From the NCBI GenBank assembly GCA_024642115.1, contig JAHEBU010000001.1, forward strand, positions 248,001 to 312,000: a DNA stretch of 64,000 bases. Direction: 5' to 3'. The DNA is from Marivivens sp. (lineage in GTDB: Bacteria; Pseudomonadota; Alphaproteobacteria; Rhodobacterales; Rhodobacteraceae). The notes under the pieces were generated by a model. That model was not told the origin of the DNA and ran no database searches. It saw only the letters and a program-made list of their open reading frames with translations. Position 1 is the first letter of the stretch. Each line of letters starts with the position of its first letter. The position numbers were made by a program, and so were the translations under genes. Positions 9,626-16,685 of this stretch are shown one piece after another.

Positions 9626-11129
9626 TCTGCGCGGGCTGACCAAGGCCTATCCGGGGGTGATCGCCAACAGCGAGGTGTCCTTTACAATCGGCAAGGGCGA
9701 GGTTCACGCGCTGCTGGGCGAAAACGGCGCGGGAAAATCCACGCTGGTCAAGACGATTTACGGTCTGGTCAAACCAGACAGCGGGACGATGACGCTGAAC
9801 GGCGCACCCTATGCGCCTGCCGAACCCCGCGCCGCGCGGGCGGCGGGTGTGGCGATGGTGTTCCAGCACTTTTCCCTGTTCGACGCGTTGAACGTGGCCG
9901 AAAATATCGCCTTGGGCATGGAAAACCCACCGCCCCTGCGCGATCTGGCCCAGCGCATCCGCGAGGTGTCCGAAACCTATGGCCTGCCGCTCGACCCTGC
10001 CCGGATCGTGGGCGACTTGTCAGCGGGTGAGCGCCAGCGGGTCGAGATCATCCGCTGCCTATTACAGGACCCAAAGCTGTTGATCATGGACGAGCCGACT
10101 TCGGTTCTGACCCCGCAAGAGGTGCAGATCCTGTTTGAAACGCTGCGCAAGCTGTCGTCCGAGGGGACCTCGATCCTTTATATCTCGCACAAGCTCGAAG
10201 AAATCCGGGCCTTGTGCGAACACGCGACCATCCTGCGATTGGGCAAGAATGTGGGCACCTGCGATCCCCGTGCCACCTCGGCCCGCGACATGGCCGAGAT
10301 GATGGTCGGCACCGTCCTGCACACGCCCAGCCGCGACACGGCGGCACCCGGCGACGTCGTTCTGTCCTTGCAAAACCTGACGGCCCCGGCCCCGCATGAA
10401 TTCGGCACCGCGCTCAAAGGCATCACCGTCGAGGTGCGCAAGGGCGAGGTTCTGGGCATCGGCGGGGTCGCAGGCAACGGGCAGGACGAACTGGTCGCCG
10501 CCCTGTCGGGCGAAATGAAAACGGGCGACGGGATGGTCACCCTCAAGGGACAGTCGGTGGGCCGCCTTGGCCCCAACGACCGCCGCGCCCTTGGCCTGCT
10601 GGCCGCGCCCGAGGAACGGATGGGCCATGCCGCAGCGCCGGACATGAGCCTGACCGAAAATGCCCTGCTGACCGGAGTGGTGCGCAAGCACTTGTCGAAA
10701 AATGGATTTCTGCAATGGGGCAAGGCCCGCACCTTTGCCGAGGAAATCATCAAGGCGTTTGACGTCCGAACGCCCGGCCCCGGCAACGCGGCGCGGTCGC
10801 TGTCGGGCGGAAATTTGCAGAAATTCGTCATCGGGCGGGAAATCCTGCAAGACCCGGACGTGCTGATCGTCAATCAACCGACGTGGGGCGTCGATGCATC
10901 GGCCGCTGCGGCCATCCGGCAGGCCCTGCTGGATCTGGCGGCCAAGGGGGCGGCGGTGATCTGCATTTCCCAAGACCTGGATGAACTGATGGAAATCAGC
11001 GACCGCTTTGCTGCCTTGAACGAAGGGCGGCTATCCCCCCCGCGCCCGGCCAAGGGGCTGACGGTCAACGACATCGGCCTGATGCTGGGCGGCGCGCATG
11101 ATATGGAGGTGGCCCATGTTGAGGCTTGA
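9603..11129 (+). CDS. BMP-family ABC transporter ATP-binding protein (purine/nucleoside type)
   Basis: Double-domain ABC ATPase of the RbsA-like type that energises BMP-family importers of nucleosides or purines. It has 508 residues. Domain 1 has Walker A GENGAGKST near 39-47 and Walker B LLIMDEPTSVL near 160. Domain 2 has a degenerate P-loop (GGVAGNGQDEL near 287) and signature LSGGNLQK near 403, the usual asymmetry of this family. The first ATG with a purine-rich leader (GGGGGACAG) is at 9603. It lies after xdhC and before two permease genes and a binding protein. Substrate is inferred from the xdhABC context to be a purine base or nucleoside; it has not been shown. Confidence 0.9.
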   Translation: MERETLLDLRGLTKAYPGVIANSEVSFTIGKGEVHALLGENGAGKSTLVKTIYGLVKPDSGTMTLNGAPYAPAEPRAARAAGVAMVFQHFSLFDALNVAENIALGMENPPPLRDLAQRIREVSETYGLPLDPARIVGDLSAGERQRVEIIRCLLQDPKLLIMDEPTSVLTPQEVQILFETLRKLSSEGTSILYISHKLEEIRALCEHATILRLGKNVGTCDPRATSARDMAEMMVGTVLHTPSRDTAAPGDVVLSLQNLTAPAPHEFGTALKGITVEVRKGEVLGIGGVAGNGQDELVAALSGEMKTGDGMVTLKGQSVGRLGPNDRRALGLLAAPEERMGHAAAPDMSLTENALLTGVVRKHLSKNGFLQWGKARTFAEEIIKAFDVRTPGPGNAARSLSGGNLQKFVIGREILQDPDVLIVNQPTWGVDASAAAAIRQALLDLAAKGAAVICISQDLDELMEISDRFAALNEGRLSPPRPAKGLTVNDIGLMLGGAHDMEVAHVEA

Positions 11130-12201
11130 AAAACGGCCGCAACCGTCGGCCTTCTGGACCTATGCCACCCCGGTCGTCGCGGTGATCCTGACAATGGTGC
11201 TGGGCGGCATCCTGTTCTGGTTTCTGGGCAAACCGCCCGTCACAGCGATCAAGACCATCTTTTGGGACCCGCTGTTTGGCGATTTCGCGTTCTACTACCG
11301 GCCCGAGCTTTTGAAAAAGGCGGCCCCTCTCATCCTGATCGCCATCGGGCTTTCGTTCGGGTTCCGGGCGGGCATCTGGAACATCGGGGCCGAGGGACAA
11401 TATATCATGGGGGCGATCTTTGGCGCGTCGGTGGCGCTCGCCTTTTACCCGATGGAGGCCCGCTGGCTGATCTTTCCGCTGATGATCGCGGCAGGCATCG
11501 CGGGCGGGGTGATCTGGGCGATGATCCCGGCGCTGTTGCGGGTGTATTTCAAGACCAACGAAATCCTCGTCTCGCTCATGCTGGTCTATGTGGCGGACGT
11601 TCTGATCAAGGCGTTTTCGGTCGGCCTTTTGCGCAATCCGGACGGCAACGGGTTTCCGGGCAGTCGGAACCTCAAGCAATATCCGTCGGCGGCGAACCTC
11701 GACCTGTGGACCGATACCGGCATCCACTGGGGCGTCGTAACGGCGGTCTTTGCCGTGGTCGTGGCCTATGTGTTCTTTGCCCGGCACCAGTTCGGGTTCA
11801 ACGTGCGGCTGGCCGGGCAAAGCCCCCGCGCCGCCGCCTTTGCGGGCGTCAATCCGAACCGTCTGGTGTTGGTCTGCATGGCCCTGTCGGGCGGGCTGGC
11901 CGGGGTCGCGGGCATGTTCGAGGTGGCGGGGCCATCTGGGCAGATCCTGGGGTCGTTCCCGGCCTTTTACGGCTTCACGGCGATCATCGTCGCCTTTCTG
12001 GGCCGGTTGCATCCGGTGGGCATCCTTCTGGCAGGTCTGTTGATGGCACTGACCTATATCGGCGGGGACGCGGCGCAATCGGCGATGAACCTGCCGTCGG
12101 CGGCAATCCAGATGTTTCAGGGAATGCTGCTGTTTTCGCTTTTGTCGGTCGATGTGCTGACCAATTACCGCATCCGCCTCACCACAGCAAAGGTCGCCTG
12201 A
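11116..12201 (+). CDS. BMP-family ABC transporter permease (first)
   Basis: Inner-membrane permease of the BPD_transp_2 family (BMP/nucleoside and sugar importers), 361 residues. Hydrophobic segments run from about residue 18 (TPVVAVILTMVLGGILFWFL) to the C-terminus. The family motif GIWNIGAEGQYIMGA is near 95 and GVNPNRLVLVCMALSGGLAG near 252. I chose the ATG at 11116 because GGAGG at 11105-11109 sits 6 nt upstream; a longer start adds only six residues. It overlaps the ATPase stop by 14 bp and pairs with the second permease as a heterodimer. Confidence 0.9.
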   Translation: MLRLEKRPQPSAFWTYATPVVAVILTMVLGGILFWFLGKPPVTAIKTIFWDPLFGDFAFYYRPELLKKAAPLILIAIGLSFGFRAGIWNIGAEGQYIMGAIFGASVALAFYPMEARWLIFPLMIAAGIAGGVIWAMIPALLRVYFKTNEILVSLMLVYVADVLIKAFSVGLLRNPDGNGFPGSRNLKQYPSAANLDLWTDTGIHWGVVTAVFAVVVAYVFFARHQFGFNVRLAGQSPRAAAFAGVNPNRLVLVCMALSGGLAGVAGMFEVAGPSGQILGSFPAFYGFTAIIVAFLGRLHPVGILLAGLLMALTYIGGDAAQSAMNLPSAAIQMFQGMLLFSLLSVDVLTNYRIRLTTAKVA

Positions 12202-12202
12202 C

Positions 12203-13108
12203 ATGGATATCAATCCCGTCTTTCTTCTGGCTGCGGTCATCGTGGCGTCCACGCCAATCCTGCTGGCGGCCATCGGTGAATTGGTGGTGGAGCGGTCCGG
12301 AGTCCTGAATCTCGGGGTCGAGGGGATGATGATCACCGGGGCGGTGTGCGGCTATATCGCCGGGCATCAAAGCGGATCGGCCTTGGTCGGATTTGCGGGG
12401 GCAGCAGCGGGCGGGGCGGCGGTGGCGGCCCTGTTCGGGTTACTGACGCTGGGCCTTTTGACCAATCAGGTGGCGACGGGACTGGCACTTACCTTGTTCG
12501 GGGTGGGTCTGGCGGCGATGGCCGGCCAAGGCTACGTCGCACCCAACCCGGTGAGCGTGCCCAAACTGCCGATCCCGGGCCTGTCCGACATTCCCGCCCT
12601 CGGGCATATCTTCTTTAACCACGATGGCATGGTCTATCTGTCCATCGCGCTGGTGGTAGCGGTCTGGTGGTTTCTGGAACGGTCGCGGGGCGGGCTGATC
12701 CTGCGGGCGATCGGCGAAAACCACGAGGCGGCGCATGCGCTGGGCTACAATGTGCGGCGGGTGCGGTTTGCGGCAATCCTGTTTGGCGGGGCCTGCGCGG
12801 GGCTGGGCGGGGCCTATATCAGCCTTGTGCGCGTCCCCCAGTGGATCGACAACATCACGGCGGGGGCCGGGTGGATCGCGCTGGCCATCGTCGTCTTTGC
12901 GGGCTGGAAACCGTGGCGGCTGGTGGCAGGTGCCTATCTTTTTGGCGGCGTGACCGCGCTCCAGCTCAACATTCAGGCCTCGGGGCTTGCCATCCCTGTC
13001 GAATATCTTTCCATGTCACCCTACATCGCCACGATCATCGTGCTGGCGGCCCTGTCGGGCGGGCGGGCACCGGGATCGCTGGGGAAAATCTTTCACGCCT
13101 CACGTTGA
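12203..13108 (+). CDS. BMP-family ABC transporter permease (second)
   Basis: Partner permease of the BPD_transp_2 family, 301 residues. It contains the conserved ERSGVLNLGVEGMMITGAV near residue 30, then repeated glycine- and alanine-rich membrane helices. GGLILRAIGENHEAAHALGYNV near 166 is the cytoplasmic coupling loop typical of this family. The start is one base after the previous stop, with AAGGTCGCC just upstream as a ribosome binding site. It is shorter than the first permease, as usual for the second subunit of these pairs. Confidence 0.9.
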   Translation: MDINPVFLLAAVIVASTPILLAAIGELVVERSGVLNLGVEGMMITGAVCGYIAGHQSGSALVGFAGAAAGGAAVAALFGLLTLGLLTNQVATGLALTLFGVGLAAMAGQGYVAPNPVSVPKLPIPGLSDIPALGHIFFNHDGMVYLSIALVVAVWWFLERSRGGLILRAIGENHEAAHALGYNVRRVRFAAILFGGACAGLGGAYISLVRVPQWIDNITAGAGWIALAIVVFAGWKPWRLVAGAYLFGGVTALQLNIQASGLAIPVEYLSMSPYIATIIVLAALSGGRAPGSLGKIFHASR

Positions 13109-13162
13109 GGCATTGTAACCAATCGCCGGGGCCAACCCGGTGCCACCAAGGGGAGACTACCT

Positions 13163-14245
13163 ATGAAACGCAGAACGCTTTTGGCCACCGGGGCAAGTGC
13201 AGCCGTGGCAGCAGCCTTGGGCGCACCGGTGCGCGCCCAGACCAAGACCAAGGTCGGCTTTATCTACGTCGGACCGATCAACGATGGCGGCTGGACCCAG
13301 CACCACCACGAATCGGCGATGGAAATGGTCGCCCATTTCGGCGACGCCGTTGACTTCGTCTATCAGGAAAGCGTGCCCGAAGGGCCGGACGCCGAACGCG
13401 CCATCACCCAGATGTGCCTTGGCGGGGCGAACATCGTGTTCACCACGTCGTTCGGCTACATGGACCCGACCATCAACGTGGCGGCCAAGTTCCCCGATGT
13501 GAAGTTCGAACATGCCACCGGCTACAAACAGGCCGACAACGTGGGCGTCTATTCGGCCAAGTTCCACGAAGGCCGCGCCGTGCAGGGGTTCCTTGCGGGC
13601 AAGATGACCAAATCGAACAAGATCGGCTATATCGCGTCAGTTCCGATCCCCGAGGTCGTGCTGGGCATCAACTCGGCCTACATCCATGCGAAAAAGGTCA
13701 ACCCGGATGTCGAATTCAAGATCGTCTGGATCTTTGAATGGCTCAACCCCGCTAAGGAGGCAGACGCCGCCAAGGCGCTGATTGAACAGGGCTGCGACGT
13801 CGTCCTGCAACACACCGATTCCACCGCACCCCAGCAGGCGGCCAAGGATGCAGGCAACGTCTATACCTTTGGTCAGGCGGCTGACATGGCGGAATTCGCG
13901 CCCATGCCCCGGATTTCGTCGATCATCGACGTCTGGGCACCCTACTACATCAAGCAGGTTCAGGCTGTCATGGACGGCACCTGGGTCAGCGAAAACACCT
14001 GGGACGGGATCGGCGAAGGCATGGTCGGTATTGGCGAGATTTCGTCGGCCGTCCCCGCCGACATCAAGGCCGAGGCCGAAGCGCTGCGCGACAGCATCGC
14101 CGGCAAATCCTATAACCCCTTCACCGGCCCGCTCAACAAACAAGACGGATCGCCCTGGCTGGCGGATGGCGAAGTGGCCGAAGATGGCGTGCTGGCCGGC
14201 CTAAACTTTTTCGTCGAAGGCATCTCGGGCGACATCCCCAGCTGA
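13163..14245 (+). CDS. BMP-family ABC transporter substrate-binding protein
   Basis: Periplasmic binding protein of the BMP (basic membrane protein/PnrA) family, 360 residues, delivering a purine-type ligand to the adjacent permeases. The N-terminus MKRRTLLATGASAAVAAALGA followed by PVRAQ looks like a Tat-type signal with a likely cleavage at VRA-Q. The mature start KTKVGFIYVGPINDGGWTQ and the later GFLAGKMTKSNKIGYI are typical of the family. It is the last gene of the xdh operon, 54 bp after the permease with a good AAGGGGAGA site, and is followed by a strong terminator at 14265-14292. Confidence 0.92.
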   Translation: MKRRTLLATGASAAVAAALGAPVRAQTKTKVGFIYVGPINDGGWTQHHHESAMEMVAHFGDAVDFVYQESVPEGPDAERAITQMCLGGANIVFTTSFGYMDPTINVAAKFPDVKFEHATGYKQADNVGVYSAKFHEGRAVQGFLAGKMTKSNKIGYIASVPIPEVVLGINSAYIHAKKVNPDVEFKIVWIFEWLNPAKEADAAKALIEQGCDVVLQHTDSTAPQQAAKDAGNVYTFGQAADMAEFAPMPRISSIIDVWAPYYIKQVQAVMDGTWVSENTWDGIGEGMVGIGEISSAVPADIKAEAEALRDSIAGKSYNPFTGPLNKQDGSPWLADGEVAEDGVLAGLNFFVEGISGDIPS

Positions 14246-14264
14246 TCGCGCCCACCAGACAACC

Positions 14265-14292
14265 AAAGGCCCGCCCCCGGCGGGCCTTTTTC
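14265..14292 (+). terminator. Rho-independent terminator of the xdhABC-transporter operon
   Basis: AAAGGCCCG pairs with CGGGCCTTT around a short C-rich loop, followed by a T-run. It lies 20 bp after the stop of the BMP binding-protein gene. Confidence 0.85.
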
Positions 14293-14352
14293 GTTTCGGC
14301 CATATTCAGCGCAGTCCGGAATACCTGACCCCAGATTCGAGGCGACTCAGCG

Positions 14353-14358
14353 TATAAT
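14353..14358 (+). promoter_or_regulatory. Candidate -10 box for the cysteine-rich cassette
   Basis: A perfect TATAAT, rare in this GC-rich DNA, lies 57 bp before the ATG at 14415. No convincing -35 hexamer is seen at 16-18 bp spacing; CTGACC at 14325 is too far away. This is a weak call. Confidence 0.35.
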
Positions 14359-14414
14359 CCAGGCACCGCGCCAACATTTCAGCGGTCAAAACTTGCATCG
14401 AAAAGGAGTTCACA

Positions 14415-14648
14415 ATGCCACGTTTCGTGATCGATACCGGAGAGGTCGACTTCTCCAAGGAAGACACCATGGGCCTGCAACTCGAACTGCAACAGACAGC
14501 CCTGCGCCATGTCGCCCGGATGGGCTATGACAAGCCCTTTGTCGTGAAGTTCCCGCGCGAATGGTATGGGATCTACCTGCGCAACAAATTCGAAGGTCTG
14601 GCCGACATCGAAACCCAGATCGGCAAGCAGATCGCCGGAATCCGGTGA
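14415..14648 (+). CDS. Conserved-looking small protein of unknown function
   Basis: A 77-residue soluble protein with no signal peptide or membrane segment; I do not recognise the family. It is acidic at the N-terminus (DTGEVDFSKED) and has an aromatic block (FVVKFPREWYGIYLRNKFEG). A clear AAGGAG ribosome site at 14403-14408 supports the start. It overlaps the next gene by one base (TGATG), so the two are almost certainly co-translated. It lies between two terminators as a two-gene unit. Confidence 0.7.
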   Translation: MPRFVIDTGEVDFSKEDTMGLQLELQQTALRHVARMGYDKPFVVKFPREWYGIYLRNKFEGLADIETQIGKQIAGIR

Positions 14649-15046
14649 TGGACGCGGGCAAGACCTGCCCGAGCAGCACCTGCACGCCGGGCAACAGTCT
14701 GATCGGCATCCGCGGCCCGGACGGTCGGATCAAGGCGCTGCGCACGCCCCTGCCCGTTACGGCAGAGTTCGCGCAAGAGGCCGCCAGATCAGGCCCGCCC
14801 GAGGCGCGGATGCGCTTTGCCTCGGCCTGTCAGACGTCCGGGTGCAGCCAATGGACCGGCACCCGCTGCGGCGTGATCGACCGGGTGCTGCACCATCTTG
14901 AAGCGGTGCCCGAGGTTCTGCGCACCGACCTGCAACCCTGTGCGATCCGGGCCACCTGCCGCTGGTTCGATCAAAGCGGGGCCACCGCCTGTCACGGCTG
15001 CGATCTGGTGGTGACCGACCTGCGCGCACCGATGGCCGCCGAATGA
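14648..15046 (+). CDS. Cysteine-rich protein of unknown function (possible metal or Fe-S binder)
   Basis: A 132-residue protein with nine cysteines at 7, 12, 61, 66, 74, 98, 104, 115 and 118. The spacing C61-x4-C66-x7-C74 and C98-x5-C104-x10-C115-x2-C118 suggests one or two metal or iron-sulfur sites. There is no signal peptide, so a reduced cytoplasmic location fits metal binding better than disulfides. The start is the ATG overlapping the upstream TGA; longer starts run through the upstream gene in another frame. I cannot name the family. It sits directly upstream of the sulfide:quinone oxidoreductase but is separated from it by a terminator. Confidence 0.75.
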   Translation: MDAGKTCPSSTCTPGNSLIGIRGPDGRIKALRTPLPVTAEFAQEAARSGPPEARMRFASACQTSGCSQWTGTRCGVIDRVLHHLEAVPEVLRTDLQPCAIRATCRWFDQSGATACHGCDLVVTDLRAPMAAE

Positions 15047-15051
15047 AAGCG

Positions 15052-15082
15052 AAAGGCCCGCCCTGACCGGCGGGCCTTTTTT
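15052..15082 (+). terminator. Rho-independent terminator after the cysteine-rich cassette
   Basis: AAAGGCCCGCC and GGCGGGCCTTT form a long GC-rich stem with a six-base loop, followed by a T-run. It separates the two-gene cassette from the sqr gene. Confidence 0.85.
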
Positions 15083-15090
15083 GCAGGCAC

Positions 15091-15104
15091 TTGATCTCGA
15101 TCAG
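15091..15104 (+). promoter_or_regulatory. FNR/CRP-superfamily (FnrL- or Dnr-like) site upstream of sqr
   Basis: TTGAT-CTCG-ATCAG matches the FNR consensus TTGAT-N4-ATCAA at 9 of 10 positions. Its centre is about 40 bp upstream of a plausible start point downstream of TAGTCT (15126-15131), the class II activator position. It lies between the upstream terminator and the sqr ATG at 15183, so it most likely controls sqr. Confidence 0.55.
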
Positions 15105-15182
15105 GGAAGGTTCCGGCGGGAAGGCTAGTCTGACAGTGTCGGGGCCGGCTATGGCCAGCCGACGGTATGGAGGGATTGGCAA

Positions 15183-16466
15183 ATGGCACATATCGTGGTT
15201 CTGGGCGGCGGCCTTGGCGGGTCAATTATGGCCTATGAGTTGGCCGATCAGATCGGCAAGGGGGACACGATCACGGTCGTGACCAAAGACCCCAAATATC
15301 ACTTCGTCCCTTCCAATCCTTGGGTGGCTGTCGGCTGGCGCAAGCCCAAGGACATCACGATGGATCTGGCCAGAACCTACAAGGCCAAGAAGATCGACTT
15401 CAAACCGGTGGCCGCCGAACGGCTGTTTCCCGACGAAAACCGCATCCATCTGGTGGACGGATCGGACGTGTCCTACGACTATCTGGTGATCGCGACAGGG
15501 CCCGAACTGGCCTTTGACGAAATTCCGGGGCTGGGGCCTGCCGGGCATACCCAGTCGGTCTGCCATGTCGATCACGCGGCCGAGGCCAACGTGGCGTTCG
15601 AGGCATTCTGCAAATCCCCCGGCCCGATCATCGTGGGGGCCGTTCAGGGGGCATCCTGCTTTGGACCGGCCTATGAATTCATCTTTCAACTCGACACCGA
15701 GCTGCGGCGCAGGAAAATCCGGGACAAGGTCCCGATGACCTTTGTAACCTCGGAACCCTATATCGGCCATCTGGGGCTGGACGGGGTGGGCGACACCAAG
15801 GGGCTGCTGGAAAGCGAACTGCGCGAACATCACATCAAATGGGTGACTTCGGCCAAGGTGAAAAGGGTCGAACCGGGTATCATGACGATCGAGGAAATCG
15901 CCGACGACGGCACCTCCAAAGGCGACCGCGACCTGCCATTCGGCTATGCGATGATGCTGCCCGCCTTCCGGGGCATCGCAGCACTTCAGGGGATCGAGGG
16001 GCTGTCGAACCCACGCGGCTTTACCATCGTGGACAAACACCAGCAAAACCCGAAATACCGCAACATCTTTGCCGTGGGGGTCTGCGTGGCGATCCCGCCC
16101 ATCGGCCCCACGCCTGTCCCCTGCGGCGTGCCCAAGACCGGGTTCATGATCGAATCGATGGTCACCGCCACCGCCCATAACATTGGTGCCCTTCTCAACG
16201 GGCGCGAGCCTGACCGTCAGGCCACATGGAACGCCTTTTGTCTGGCCGATTTCGGCGACAGCGGTGTGGCCTTCGTCGCCCAGCCCCAACTGCCCCCGCG
16301 CAACGTGAACTGGTCGTCCTCTGGCAGATGGGTCCACGGCGCCAAGATCGCATTCGAAAAGTATTTCATGGGCAAGATTCGGCGCGGCACATCTGAAACC
16401 TTCTATGAAAAGGCCGCGCTCAACCTGATGGGGATCGGCAAGCTGAAGGATGTGGAGAAAAGCTGA
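15183..16466 (+). CDS. sqr: Sulfide:quinone oxidoreductase-like flavoprotein
   Basis: FAD protein that would oxidise sulfide to polysulfide or sulfur and reduce quinone at the inner membrane. It has 427 residues. The FAD-binding GGGLGGSIMAYELA is at residues 8-21. C127, C159 (QGASCFGP) and C353 (NAFCLADFGD) match the three-cysteine arrangement of the Aquifex-type enzyme. FAVGVCVAIPPIGPTPVPCG near 297-315 is the second FAD-binding block. The C-terminal amphipathic stretch RWVHGAKIAFEKYF could dip into the membrane. There is a purine-rich RBS (GGAGGGATTGGCAAATG). It is monocistronic with an FNR-like site in its promoter. A related flavocytochrome-like oxidoreductase is the main alternative. Confidence 0.85.
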   Translation: MAHIVVLGGGLGGSIMAYELADQIGKGDTITVVTKDPKYHFVPSNPWVAVGWRKPKDITMDLARTYKAKKIDFKPVAAERLFPDENRIHLVDGSDVSYDYLVIATGPELAFDEIPGLGPAGHTQSVCHVDHAAEANVAFEAFCKSPGPIIVGAVQGASCFGPAYEFIFQLDTELRRRKIRDKVPMTFVTSEPYIGHLGLDGVGDTKGLLESELREHHIKWVTSAKVKRVEPGIMTIEEIADDGTSKGDRDLPFGYAMMLPAFRGIAALQGIEGLSNPRGFTIVDKHQQNPKYRNIFAVGVCVAIPPIGPTPVPCGVPKTGFMIESMVTATAHNIGALLNGREPDRQATWNAFCLADFGDSGVAFVAQPQLPPRNVNWSSSGRWVHGAKIAFEKYFMGKIRRGTSETFYEKAALNLMGIGKLKDVEKS

Positions 16467-16489
16467 CCTCGGCCGTCACGCCCGGTAGC

Positions 16490-16507
16490 GGTGGGTCAAG
16501 ACCCACC
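16490..16507. repeat. Short hairpin repeat (GGTGGGT type)
   Basis: GGTGGGTCAAGACCCACC is a perfect stem-loop. Similar elements occur at 16626-16645 (GGTGGGTTTCAACCCACC) and 47477-47494 (GTCGGGGTTCACCCCGAC), all just after or between genes. It may act as a terminator or RNA-processing hairpin after sqr. Confidence 0.6.
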
Positions 16508-16542
16508 TTACAGTCTGGCCCTGAGCTTCTTTGGTCTGAAAA

Positions 16543-16608
16543 ACTCCCGCCGGAGGCTCCGGGCGCAGGTCCGGGAGCCTCCGGCGGGAGTTGTTATGGC
16601 AAGGTGAA
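16543..16608. repeat. Dispersed long inverted repeat, copy 1
   Basis: ACTCCCGCCGGAGGCTCC (16543-16560) pairs with GGGAGCCTCCGGCGGGAGT (16573-16591) around a short loop, giving a stem of about 20 bp. It is followed by TGTTATGGCAAGGTGAA. The reverse complement of 16573-16608 matches 28868-28903 at 34 of 36 positions, so this is a mobile or duplicated intergenic element and not only a terminator. Confidence 0.75.
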
Positions 16609-16625
16609 GGCAAGGACCCCTGTGA

Positions 16626-16645
16626 CGGTGGGTTTCAACCCACCG
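16626..16645. repeat. Short hairpin repeat (GGTGGGT type), second copy
   Basis: CGGTGGGTTTCAACCCACCG is a perfect palindromic stem with a four-base loop. It flanks the larger inverted repeat on the opposite side from the 16490 copy, so three hairpins stand in a row between sqr and the aldo/keto reductase. Confidence 0.65.
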
Positions 16646-16685
16646 CCCCCTTTTCCCCGCCTCCGCGTCATGGCAACCTTTGACC

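Noticed and set aside
13021-14290. Possible purine riboswitch or attenuator within the xdh operon
   Set aside because: The gap at 13109-13162 is only 54 bp and holds an ordinary ribosome site; no aptamer-like junction is visible.
15183-16466. NADH dehydrogenase II as identity of the flavoprotein
   Set aside because: The C127/C159/C353 triad and NAFCLADFGD block fit sulfide:quinone oxidoreductase and are absent from NDH-2.
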